Position numbers and translations under genes: made by a program. 64,000 nt of DNA from Phoma sp. XZ068. Its lineage: Eukaryota; Ascomycota; Dothideomycetes; Pleosporales; Didymellaceae. The notes under the pieces are model-generated. The model was not told where the DNA came from, did not search any database, and was given only the letters and a program-made list of their open reading frames with translations. Positions 41,201 to 49,899 of the stretch are shown here, one piece after another; the first letter of the stretch is position 1; each line of letters starts with the position of its first letter. The stretch lies in NCBI GenBank assembly GCA_004835665.1, contig RBKR01000010.1, positions 372,001 through 436,000 on the forward strand, given 5' to 3'.

Positions 41201-42060
41201 ACACATTCCTCTAGCTGTGCTGCGTCCTGTGTTGCAAGCGGGTCTGGGATGCTCTGGACACCCATCTCCACTAGCCCAGCGAACTTGGGTAGGCTTGTCT
41301 CGGGGACCCTGTAATGGTACTGTTCTAGATGCGGAGTGCCTGGTGTGGAGAGGGGAACAGAGGTTACTATCGTCTCATGGTCTGACCCGCTGTGCATGCT
41401 AGCATCCACAGCAGACTGGGCGAATGGGATGTTAGAGAAGGTAAGGTCCAGGACATGGCCAGCGCAGTGTGTTGGCTGCCCTGGCATACCAATGTAGTCC
41501 ATAGAGGCGTTAGCAGCCCATCTAGCTAGCTCCACACCTCCGTTGGCTGCAGTGATAGTAGGCTCAAAGGATTCGTGTCTAGCGTTAAAGTCGCCCCCTA
41601 CAAGGCAGAGTTGAGGGGGTATGAGATGTGTGACGTATTGGATGACGTCTGGGGTGTGTGGCTGTCTGTAGCAGTTGAGTATGGCAACTCCATTCACTAC
41701 AGCCCATAGCATGTCTGGGTGGTTGAGGCTCTCTCTAGCCTGGTATCGTAGGTGGTGTCCTTTGCGGATGTAGGTCATCACCCTAGGGCGGGCTGAGCCT
41801 GGTGTGTTGGGGCTGTCCCAGGTGCTGATAGGTGCGAGGTGTATGAAACCAGGGTGGGTAGAAGTTCTGGAGTTGGCACATGTGAAGGGCTCTTGAACAC
41901 ACACAACATCTATGCCCTTCTGAAAGGCCACCTCCAGTATTGTGATGTGCCAGGGCGAGCTCCTGCTGACATTAGCCCAGCACACGCGGAGTTGTTTGCT
42001 CGGTAGGCTGGGTTGTTGACGCCTGTTGTAGGCTGTGATGTTGTAGGGGTGTTCTAGCAT
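38227..42060 (-). CDS. LINE-2 ORF2: endonuclease, reverse transcriptase, RNase H
   Basis: A 1277-residue polyprotein for target-primed reverse transcription. ATG 42060 overlaps the ORF1 stop (ATGCTAG), so translation may depend on termination-reinitiation. Domains in order: AP endonuclease (residues ~20-240; VVCVQEPF, LVGGDFNARHE, GSDHETIV); reverse transcriptase (~430-800; RSWRPISLLSCIGKG, VTLDVQGAFD, GTPQGSPLSPVLY, RFGYADDVCL, with canonical YADD); RNase H (~1020-1150; IFSDGSEQ, DAEAVGAWRGL, CIDSTSVIW, WAPGHLGIEGNEAADRLA, all four acidic positions present); C-terminal knuckle CSCRQDKTPEHLALC. No stop or frameshift. The codons fit a functional gene, and no RIP-type damage is visible. Confidence 0.88.
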   Translation of the reverse strand: MLEHPYNITAYNRRQQPSLPSKQLRVCWANVSRSSPWHITILEVAFQKGIDVVCVQEPFTCANSRTSTHPGFIHLAPISTWDSPNTPGSARPRVMTYIRKGHHLRYQARESLNHPDMLWAVVNGVAILNCYRQPHTPDVIQYVTHLIPPQLCLVGGDFNARHESFEPTITAANGGVELARWAANASMDYIGMPGQPTHCAGHVLDLTFSNIPFAQSAVDASMHSGSDHETIVTSVPLSTPGTPHLEQYHYRVPETSLPKFAGLVEMGVQSIPDPLATQDAAQLEECVALLTETIQHSVQTAGKPDRKEGRAAPWWTKECKTAYQAYKQARQLGSGSLLEERQAFKTTVRQAKRQYWRHVIDNAKDDKDLFKIIAWHKLTPENQDTPLVVNGTTISDSLEKAEALREQVLNRYTAEDDLRHYPGQENADPLPWSTHISLEETERNTVGVSSTSPGTDRSTVRLLRACWAQVGELIRRIFQRCLELNHFPAQWKLAEVAMIPKTGRTDRTSPRSWRPISLLSCIGKGLERTVARRIAWTAMTHKILSPQHGGALPKRSAADLTAAFTHDAEAAWVLGKHVTMVTLDVQGAFDALLKNRLLHRMAQQGWPQRTMLFVDSFLTARRVRVRLGQVTTPSYPVACGTPQGSPLSPVLYTLYLAELLSMDTERRFGYADDVCLYRASHSMDNNVELLASDLRQIRAWGEANKVTFAPEKQEMIHLTRQRSSYAPPCVVDEQLTIHPILPGGEHSQPALRWLGMWFDRRLTFRRHVATCTAKAAKVAYHIRSLARTTYGPPASSLRKATIACVYPSLLYGTECWYRGRTKQPHSLKPGGPQEVSAYIGWHIAAIDKTLAIAARGILPAWRTTPIATLFRDAGLLSAAVALEEAKLRFATHLRTTDADHPLTRRTAVPIVNRGVKTGQPQRVKTKVQQMASLLPEIPRTTLTAPHYSTGCRTDPTLGINKKTAAKAFQEWRAQLPPLDVTIFSDGSEQYTKEGEKRVTYGFAVYQNRKQLQTGRGSLHPTSHVFDAEAVGAWRGLQHTIRQPELRTHRIWLCIDSTSVIWCLRGDAPPTSQWAFLECHGAMETHDVSIKWAPGHLGIEGNEAADRLANLEAQHPSPPTGKAALPTLSGIKTVARKTLRRTQRTWWSDKKTKLSRWYKSWDLDYAPRRGPKELDLPRAILAKLLSIRTRHGDFAWYHRKYSHKHANLTCSCRQDKTPEHLALCRKTLGTFSRWPLRPPMPPSSQADGLAYTAALTREPEAFEAFVRLTQYYIRICPR

Positions 42061-43709
42061 GTTGATGGCGGGTCATCGCTCATGCTGGCGTCTTCCCTCT
42101 CCGAGGTGGACGGGTCAGTGTGGATAGTTGATTGTGGGCGGATGCTGCCGGCAGACAGTTGTCCTACATTGAGACTTCTCTGGCCCGTGGCGGCCCGCCT
42201 TGGTCTCTTTTTTCCGCCAGTGGTAGAGGAGGATGCATAGGAGGCAGTGGTTGTAGGAAGTGACGCTCTGTTGTCTCCTTCTTGCCTCTGGGTGCAAGGG
42301 TGGGGAGGCGCTGTCTCCAATGTCTCTGTAGGGGTAGCCTCGGGCTGAAGTGTTGCCTGTCTGAGGGTCTCTTCAACGGTCCTGTAGAGGTGCTGCTGTG
42401 CTATCTTGCCTGCGCGACGGATAGCCTTCAGCTCGGCCCTCGTAGGCTTGATGGTGTGTCCGTTGACCCGGCGAGGGGCTGCAGGGCAGTTGGCGTGGCT
42501 AGCTGGGTGTGGTCCGTGGCAGTTGGCGCACACGGCTTTGTGGGGGCAGCTGTCCCCATACTGTCCTTGGTGTCTGTCTGTGCGATCTCCGCAGTGCACG
42601 CAGCGCGCTACCTGAGTGCACCGGGCAGCGTTACAGTAGCCCTGGCAGCCTGGGTTGTGGCGCTGTATGGTAGGGTGCTTGTTGATCACTTTTGAGTACT
42701 CGCTGATACCAAAAAGACGGAACGAGCGGACTGGCTCTTTGTAAGAGATGATCCAGGTAGTAAGGCCACGGTGGTTGGCTCCATGTCGTGAGGCCCTGCA
42801 GCTGACCGGCTGCTTGCCTGTTTGCGAGCAGGCCTCTTCCTCCACTAGCTGGATAGTAGTGGGTAGTTCTGTGCCGTCCAGGGTCCGGAAAGAGCTAGGT
42901 ACTCCTTGTACTGCGTAGTTGATCCAGCGTTCTGGGATCCTTACCGCGTCTCCGTCTAGTGCTCTTACTAGAAGTTCCTGGTTTTCTTGGGTCATAAGTT
43001 GGTCCCGGATAGACATGTTAGCGGGGGTGATCGCCCAGCCTGTTTTGATTGGTGATGCGGTAGGTATGTCCTTAAGGGTGATTCCTCCTATGCTCTTGCA
43101 TACTGCCTGCCTTACCGCAAACGGTGAGGGTTGTTGCAGTCGCATTGTCGGGTTGGAGATAGCTATGAAGATTCGATTGTCCTCTTTCGGCGTAGCCGGC
43201 GGGCCAGGTCGGGATCTAGCAGGGATCAGGGGTCGGTTGGCACCCCTATCTGAGATTTGGGGGTCTCTGGCTACGTCCGCCCAAGAGCGGCGTCCTGACT
43301 CTTGGCTCCCGGGGTTGCTGCGACTGGTGTCGCTGCTCCAGCGGGAACTAGGGGGGGAGTTGCTCAAGGAGAGAGAGGTTAGAGCCAGAACGACTCTCTG
43401 CTGCAGCTCCTCGGCGATTCTGGCTTCTTGAGGGTTAGTATAGCCTTCTGCGTGTTGATCTACGGCTGCTGCAAAGGCAGCAGTGATGGTGTTCCATAGC
43501 TGGGCAGTCTGCTGAGTCTCGGTGATGTGGCGTTGGACGGCATCAGAGACTCGGGGTTTAGGAGCGCTCCCACCGGGGTTCTGGCTGCTCAGAAGAGGTG
43601 CATGGTGATGCATGTACTCCTGGGGCCGTCTTGGGGCGCGTGTATAAAGCTGCTGAGGGATCTCAGGGTCTGGGGACCCTGTGTGCTGGGAGGAGGAAGA
43701 CTCTGCCAT
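42054..43709 (-). CDS. LINE-2 ORF1: gag-like CCHC protein
   Basis: A 551-residue nucleic-acid-binding protein from ATG 43709 to TAG 42054. The N-terminal ~190 residues are Ser/Pro/Gln-rich and disordered-looking. A folded RNA-binding-like middle follows (IFIAISNPTMRLQQPSPFAV, VRALDGDAVRIPERWIN). Three cysteine clusters lie around residues 350-410: GCQGYCNAARCTQVARCVHC, CPHKAVCANCHGPHPASHANC. A basic/threonine-rich tail follows. The layout matches ORF1 of fungal Tad-like LINEs. It overlaps ORF2 by a few bases. Confidence 0.85.
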   Translation of the reverse strand: MAESSSSQHTGSPDPEIPQQLYTRAPRRPQEYMHHHAPLLSSQNPGGSAPKPRVSDAVQRHITETQQTAQLWNTITAAFAAAVDQHAEGYTNPQEARIAEELQQRVVLALTSLSLSNSPPSSRWSSDTSRSNPGSQESGRRSWADVARDPQISDRGANRPLIPARSRPGPPATPKEDNRIFIAISNPTMRLQQPSPFAVRQAVCKSIGGITLKDIPTASPIKTGWAITPANMSIRDQLMTQENQELLVRALDGDAVRIPERWINYAVQGVPSSFRTLDGTELPTTIQLVEEEACSQTGKQPVSCRASRHGANHRGLTTWIISYKEPVRSFRLFGISEYSKVINKHPTIQRHNPGCQGYCNAARCTQVARCVHCGDRTDRHQGQYGDSCPHKAVCANCHGPHPASHANCPAAPRRVNGHTIKPTRAELKAIRRAGKIAQQHLYRTVEETLRQATLQPEATPTETLETAPPHPCTQRQEGDNRASLPTTTASYASSSTTGGKKRPRRAATGQRSLNVGQLSAGSIRPQSTIHTDPSTSEREDASMSDDPPSTC

Positions 43710-43843
43710 CCCAACAAGCTCCCTTACGCGTCAGCGCGGGGGGCTAGGCGGACGTTAGAGGTACTCCCAGAGTGGCCGCGGCGAGGCGGATTAGTTGCTG
43801 GGAGTTTTGGAGCCTCTGTGAAGGAGACCCAAAAATCACCAGC

Positions 43844-44507
43844 GTAGCCACCGCGTTCTGGCTTCGAGATGTAATGAGTACGCGTCCGTGGCGCACATGA
43901 GGAAGGTAATCCGCTAGCCACGCTAACCAGTTTTGGTGCTCGTCGTTCTGCTTGAGCCTCCGCGCGGGATCAGAAGTTGCAACTTCGTCGACATTGTCCA
44001 AGATCAGTATCCATTGTCCGTTTGTCGCATCGCAAAGCCAATTATGGACAAGTCGGGTAACGTCGGAATTCACGTCGGCTCGCCCCGGCAACTCAAGCCT
44101 GTCCGCAATCTTCTGGTAGGCTTCTTCGAAAAGAGCCTTGCTACTGGCGGGCACCAAGAAGACAAATGGACCCGTGGTTGCGTCGAAAACTTCTTGCGCG
44201 TACTGATTGACGAGTTGAGATTTGCTTCGTTCAAATAGTTAGTATGAGAGGCCGGGTGGGACGTTGACCTACCCAACACCGCTGAAGCCCACAAGCGCCA
44301 CACGGGCGCCGGGTTCTGCGCACTTATTGTGTAACCATGCTGAGAGTTCATGCCGATGGACGAAATCGGGGTTTGGGTCAAGCGGGACGGTGGAGAAAGG
44401 GTCGGGTGCGGTGTGACTGTGCAAGTACTGTTATGAGCGGTGGTGTTATGACCTCGGCGCTGACAATGCACCTACAACGTAAACAGTGCTGGATCGATGA
44501 GATCCAT
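43844..44507 (-). pseudogene. NB-ARC (NLR-type) gene 5' part, cut by LINE-2
   Basis: The nucleotide-binding domain of a fungal STAND/NLR protein (heterokaryon-incompatibility or immunity-like by family). Exons: 44507-44476 (MDLIDPALFT), 44416-44273 and 44224 to about 43844, with introns of 59 and 48 nt, both GTAGGT donors, the second with CTAAC. Splicing assembles the P-loop GFSGVGKSQL across the second intron. Walker B is WILILDNVDE, followed by GRVLITSRSQNAVATLV. Then the sequence becomes LINE-2 5' end, so the rest of NB-ARC, the winged helix and the repeats are missing. An N-terminal effector domain was not identified; the frame is open upstream of 44507 and earlier exons may exist. The gene is disrupted but its remaining exons look undamaged. 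Confidence 0.75.
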
Positions 44508-47500
44508 TAGAACGGGACTGAGGCTGGAGGTGTTTCGCAGATACTATTGCCGTGGTGGTCAGTCCGCAATGGCAATGATTCTGCATCAACGGCCGCAATA
44601 GGTAGCATCAGGGTAATTCCTATACAATAACAATGATGGGTTACCAGCGTGGCGAGCAAGGGGGAGGGCACACAATTCATGTCCCACGCCCTCTCGAGCG
44701 ACCCAAAGCTACTAAACCTTGCGTGAACGCCACTCTTGAAGATTAAGCACAAGCAATCGGACACAACCTCCAGGCTAACACACGGTCGGCTTCTCGCTAC
44801 TCGTACTATGTATTAGCTTACCCTACCAGAAAAAGGAAATCACAAAAGGATGGTACGCCAACGTCACATCTTGGTTTAAAAGACCGCTACATAGGCGAAA
44901 TGTGGTTCTGATTGACGCTCATTTGGGGACTGCATTACCTGAACTCAAGCGAGGGCAAATGATGACCACCAGGATTTGCACTTATTATGGGAAGAGTTAA
45001 AACGTATGCATTGAAAAGGCACAACTCGCATTGTGAGACCGGAAGGAATACACAGAAACAGGCCACCTACTGTCTCCGAGATACGGCATTACGCGAGCTG
45101 CAACTGCGAAGATGATGGTTTTGTAAGCAAGGGGTGGCATTAGGATTGGGTCTCATGTATGAGTGTATTGTTGTCTGTATGTACAAGTGTGATCTGAGCT
45201 CGAAAGTAGTCGGACGCGTTAGTCATGCCTGCAGAGCAGTCATGTGACGTGGTCCTAGGCTTACAACAACAAAGCGAACACCAACACTAATAACTCGTTC
45301 TTTATTGTAAGACCACCCTGTCCTAGTATTCAAAAGCTTACTTCTGTGTATCTTGCATACATTCGACCGTTCAGAGACTTTGTCAGTCGACAGCTGGGCG
45401 GACTCTCTGGTAGCTCTGCTAATCCGCACTTGTTGACCACCACAACAGCGTGTCAGAATGCTTTTCTGCATCAGTATGTCACTCTTGGCTGAAGAGAGCG
45501 GTGTCAGGGTGTCCTATTCGTCCTAGTACAAATACGTCCAGGCAGATTACTGTGAGCGTTGCCAAGAAACAATTGCCTGCTCTATTAGCACCTTTCGATC
45601 CCAACACGCCTAAAGATTATGACGGGTTCCTTCAATTTCTCTCGTTCCAGACCGGACACAACCTGCAACACATGCTGGTGCCCATGCGCTTGAGCATGGT
45701 TATCCAGCCAAACTCCAGCCAGATCTTATCGATAGATATTTAGAGAACGTCGGTACAGCCTCGCAGCGGCAAGAGAGGACGCAATGGTGGGGTGAGGGTT
45801 AGCTTGATCACATTATCATGCGGAATGTAATCATTTGACAGGGAGCGCCGCCAATAGTCTCTCCACGTTGTAGCCTCCACGGATTGGACAGAACAGCCGG
45901 GTATGGCACGAGTTCACTATGACTCAGAGAAACGATGTCCTGGATTACAGCAGTGGTGCAGACGTTCAGAGCGAAAGTAATTTGCAGGGTGTAGTTTACT
46001 CTCCAGATAAACGACTTTCACAAGTGGCCGAGCGCGCAGAGTCCGAGTGGAGTGGACTAAACGTCCCGAGTAGAGATCCTTCATTAGATGATTGGCAGGA
46101 GGACTCATAAGATCCTACAGCTTGCTCTGAGATGGATGGACACGAGACCAAGGACAGGTAAAAGAAAGAGGGCGACTGATAACTGTAGTCCAACGACGAG
46201 GCGAATAACAGACATGAAGCGAGAGCTAGACATGCTTCTTGAAGAACGGCGGCTTCAAGACGATCTGCACTCTCCGTGTATAGTTCAGAACTAAGTACGG
46301 TTGGGTATTCTTCCAACTACGCTCCATTTTTGAATCTGCGTTCAATCCGTCTGAACCTTGAACAGGATTTTTGCATCACCGGGCTTTTCCATCCGTGCAA
46401 CCCTCAGCACCACAGTATGTGTACTTGATGGTATCAAGATTTGGTTTTCGGCGGTGTAGTGGTGCTAGCGAGTGGAGGACTACCATACCGCAAGTCCCGC
46501 AACAACACAACACATGTCTGCATCGGTGTTCTGCGGAGCCTCATCGAATTAGACCCCATAAAGAAAGCAGCTCACCTCTATTTTTGTGCAATTTGCTATC
46601 TGTGCCCTTCAAAGAACGTCAGTATTCCAACAGCCTAGTATATCTTTTTCACATCGCCGCGTTCACTACCGGTACTCTGAAACCTCATCACCTCCTGGAC
46701 AGGCAATCGTTGCGTGGAACAACACACAAAACCTTCAGTCGGTGATGCGCATGTGCAGATTATGCTTTCTGCTCCGGTCTACCAGTCTAATCTCGCCGCG
46801 ACGCCACTCGGGCAACGCAAAGTCGCCATTCCTCGATTACATAGACCCGGTCGTAGAGAGAACTTAAGCAAGGATAGACGCCGGATTACGCGAGCATGTA
46901 CAGTAGTACGTTAACGTTCTCTATCACGTGTAAAGATCGTTGCTTCGTAGCACCTATCGACTATCGTGTTCGAGGATGGTTGCCTGACTGTTCCGACTAA
47001 CGACTCGTCTCACATCTAGTTTTGGTCTCAGAAAATAAAGTGCACCGGTGAAAAGCCGTACTGCAAACATTGCGTGATCACGAATCGAATGTGTGTATAC
47101 ACTTCGCCACGCAAGGATAGGCTGAAGATGTAAGCGCAGCATCGTACTGCCCCGTACTAACCAGACTAAGCCGTACGTAGCGATATCAGCAGATGTCTGG
47201 ACTCCTCAAGAGACTAAGGTCTTGTGCAATCGCAGATGACGACGCCAGGATTGTAAAACTTGGAGGCTGGAAGCGGTCGGCCTGGAGATTGCCTCGTATC
47301 GCTAACGTTTCTGAAGGCCGACCAGGAGATTCGCAGCCCCGGAAACCGACAGCACCTTCTATTCGACATACTGTCAAGCAAGCTGGGAACTCGATACGAT
47401 GAACCAACACGCTGCGATCGATAGGGAATCACCGGGCCTTCTCGACGGGAATCTGCCGATCATCGATCGAGCGTGTGCGACTGACTTTCTCGGGAAAAGC

Positions 47501-47824
47501 TCCGAGGTCCAGTGGCTAAGAGCAGTGCAAACACTTTGTTGCATTGCGAAACGGCAATGCACTGTGACTCAGTCAGAAGCGGCAGACATACCTGAAACTT
47601 GTATTTGCAATCGGGAATCGGCGCCAAGTATTCGTACCCGGTGAAGGCCTCTCGCGGCGGTATATACGCTTGGGCCGGTGTTCGTAGGGTGGTTGAGGCT
47701 GTTTGACCTGGGTTTGACGTCATTAGCTCCTCTGGCGGCTGCAGTCAAATTTTCGGCGTCGGGTTGGCGGGGCAGGCACGATTATGCAACGCCCTGGGCG
47801 CCATGTTCGTCCGCCAACAATACC
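44508..47824. other. 3.3 kb with no confident gene
   Basis: Only small frames. Two are mildly protein-like: 45919-46110 (ATG start, MTQRNDVLDYSSGADVQSES, acidic, 63 residues), and a frame near 45590-45800 reading NTPKDYDGFLQFLSFQTGHN. Neither matches a family I know, and both could be relics. No TIRs, LTRs or arrays are seen. Upstream exons of the NLR gene could lie at 44.5-44.8 kb. Confidence 0.35.
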
Positions 47825-48905
47825 ATGACCGCCAACAACACCCACCTCTCCGGCAAAATCGCCCACCTGTACGGCGCCAAGAATACCTCGCGCAGCAAAA
47901 GGAAAGAGATATCGTCGAGCAGCACCGTCGCCTTCTCCTCAGCAGATGGCAGCAAACCCGCGAGCGCAGGCCGTGCACGGCCGCAGAAAGAAGACATCTT
48001 CAAGCCGCGCAACAAGAACGTGAAGAAGCGCGCCCTTGCCGACCTCGACGACACACATCTCGCGACCCAGAAATACAGAGGGCGTGATGGCGCAGAGAAG
48101 GTGAAGACGCGGCATCGTGGAAGCGCACCCAGCGCGCATGGAAGAGAAAGCACATCTCTACGCTGCATTGAAGTGAGTCGATATCGAAGGTGTCGACGAC
48201 AAGTACGGCGTCGACTTTGACCAGAAGTGGGCCGACGCCCAGGGTTCCGGTGCAGCAGCCAGCGCATCCGGATCCGAGTCCGCCGCCTCAGAAGACCAAC
48301 AACTGGTCGAGTACGTCGACGAGTTTGGACGCACAAGGGAACACGCGCCGAAGCCCTGCGTGAAGAGCGCTGCAAGAGCACCCTCACCCAAGACGCCCCC
48401 GACCGCTTCACCGCTCGCCCCAGCATGCCTGAGCAGATCATCCACGGCGACACCGTACAGACCAACGCCCTCAACCCCGACGAGACGACGCCCAGCAAAT
48501 GGCCGGCCTAGCCGCTAAGCGCGACAAAGAGTCATACCACCGCCCGAACTAGACTTCGACGGAAGAGCCGAGGCGCGGAAGAGGGGCACAGGGTTCATGT
48601 ATTTCTACCAGGATGAAGAGGAGCGAAGAAAACAAATCGCCAACCGTGAAAAGGAACGCAACGAGACGGAGAGATTGAGGCGAGAAAGAAAGGAAGCCAT
48701 CGACAAGAGGAAGGAGATGCTTAGAGAGAAGAAGAGGCTCATACAAGCGAGAAGGAGTAAATAGAAAGCAGAGCGCTTCCTGGATGAGTTGGGCGTCGAG
48801 CTGGGGATAGGTGCCGATACGCCTGACCAGCAGGAGAAGGAGGATAAAGCCGTGATCGAGGTAAGCGCGGCAGAGACGAACGCTGAAGGAACAGGCAATG
48901 CGTGA
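47825..48905 (+). pseudogene. CCDC174/DUF4078-family gene copy, broken by frameshifts and stops
   Basis: This resembles the conserved nuclear coiled-coil protein family with the FGRTR motif (CCDC174, DUF4078). ATG 47825 gives MTANNTHLSGKIAHLYGAKN and a basic segment RNKNVKKRALADLDD. Near 48130 the frame shifts to MEEKAHLYAALK, followed by an in-frame TGA (48174-48176) and KYGVDFDQKWADAQG. The hallmark YVDEFGRTRE is at about 48313-48342. A one-base shift follows, then APDRFTARPSMPEQIIHGD, another shift near 48500, and a further shift before GTGFMYFYQDEEERRKQI. A charged coiled coil continues, with a stop at 48762-48764, to 48905. The order of segments is that of an intact family member, so this is a decayed, perhaps duplicated, copy. 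Confidence 0.62.
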
Positions 48906-49899
48906 GTCATGCGACATTTGTTAACAAGAGCATATGATACCCCAGATTTTGAACAATTCACTACAAGCTAGCGCGTCCATATCCTAACACACATCTACAC
49001 TCCATGTCTGCTCGTCATTCCTTCCCACACATATCCCCTACAGGAAGCCTCCAAAGGACTCACCTCAACCCAGCCAAGTGGGTTGCTCACATCCTCCAAA
49101 CTTTTCCAGGATCACATCTGGCTACTAAAGCTGACTCTAGAATCAGTCATACCTGAGTAGCGAGATTGTCGAAACTCGGCAAAGAGAAGAGTATACACCC
49201 CTTTCTCACCCGTCTTCTGCGGGTTTCAACTCCATCCAAGCCTTTCCTCCTAGGTTTCTCCATACCGACCCCCACCAGCGCCAGTCTCACGCCACGCCCT
49301 CGAGCCAAAAAAGCTGTTACGAACCCACTGAGTTTAGAAGCGTTAAACATCGAATATGTCACTAGTGCATACCTGATCCTGGTATCGGGTTGTCCAATAT
49401 ATAGATTCTACGGCTGCAGAGACTGATGTCTTCAGCGGTGATGGTGGTCAATACTACTCGTTCTATACTTCCGGGCTGTCATCAGCTGCCTTGGTGGACT
49501 TGTATCGCTAGATGCCCGTAGCATAGCGCGTATCTAAGGTAGGAATCTGGACATGTGGGTAGTTTGAGGTCTAGTCGCAATGGATATGTAGAGTGAATCA
49601 GGGGTGGAGATACCGGAGCGCTCGGTAGCTATTGTTGCAGGGGTTCAAGGTGCTCTAGACGAGATTGGGTATATGGAGGAGAAGCATGGTGACGGTGTGG
49701 TGTCTAAGGGAGTTTTGGTCCGGGTGCACATATAGATGAGAGTGGGAAGGATGGCTAGAGCAGCGGATTTGAGGGCACAGCTAGTCGGTTGGCAGTAAGT
49801 CAGTAGCTTCACAGCATGGCTCCGGTCTTCCTTTATTTGCGTATCGCTCACGTGTATTCGTTGCCTGTAGTAACTCTTCAAAATTTCCTTGTATAGTCC
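48906..49899. other. No gene recognised
   Basis: Short frames only; 49166-49426 is open on the plus strand but has no ATG start and no domain. The right end is the 3' flank of the receptor gene. Confidence 0.35.

Larger units (their letters stand above)
37772..43843 (-). mobile_element. LINE-2: apparently complete, intact non-LTR retrotransposon
   Basis: A 6-kb element read leftward: a 5' untranslated part of roughly 130 bp, ORF1 (43709-42054), ORF2 (42060-38227), a 3' untranslated part of about 450 bp with a long CT microsatellite, and a (CCAA)n tail at 37791-37772. Both ORFs are uninterrupted and all expected catalytic motifs are present. The 5' limit is placed where NB-ARC gene similarity stops, around 43843, and is uncertain by tens of bases. 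The two flanks are unrelated sequences (NLR gene on the right, pogo E6' on the left). Confidence 0.85.

Noticed and set aside
38259..42029. Plus-strand open frames antisense to LINE-2 ORF2
   Set aside because: They mirror a long GC-rich coding frame and have no domain content.
45450..46300. Small coding genes in the 44.5-47.8 kb interval
   Set aside because: Frames are under 100 codons, lack recognisable domains and no splice model joins them convincingly; reported only as unassigned sequence.
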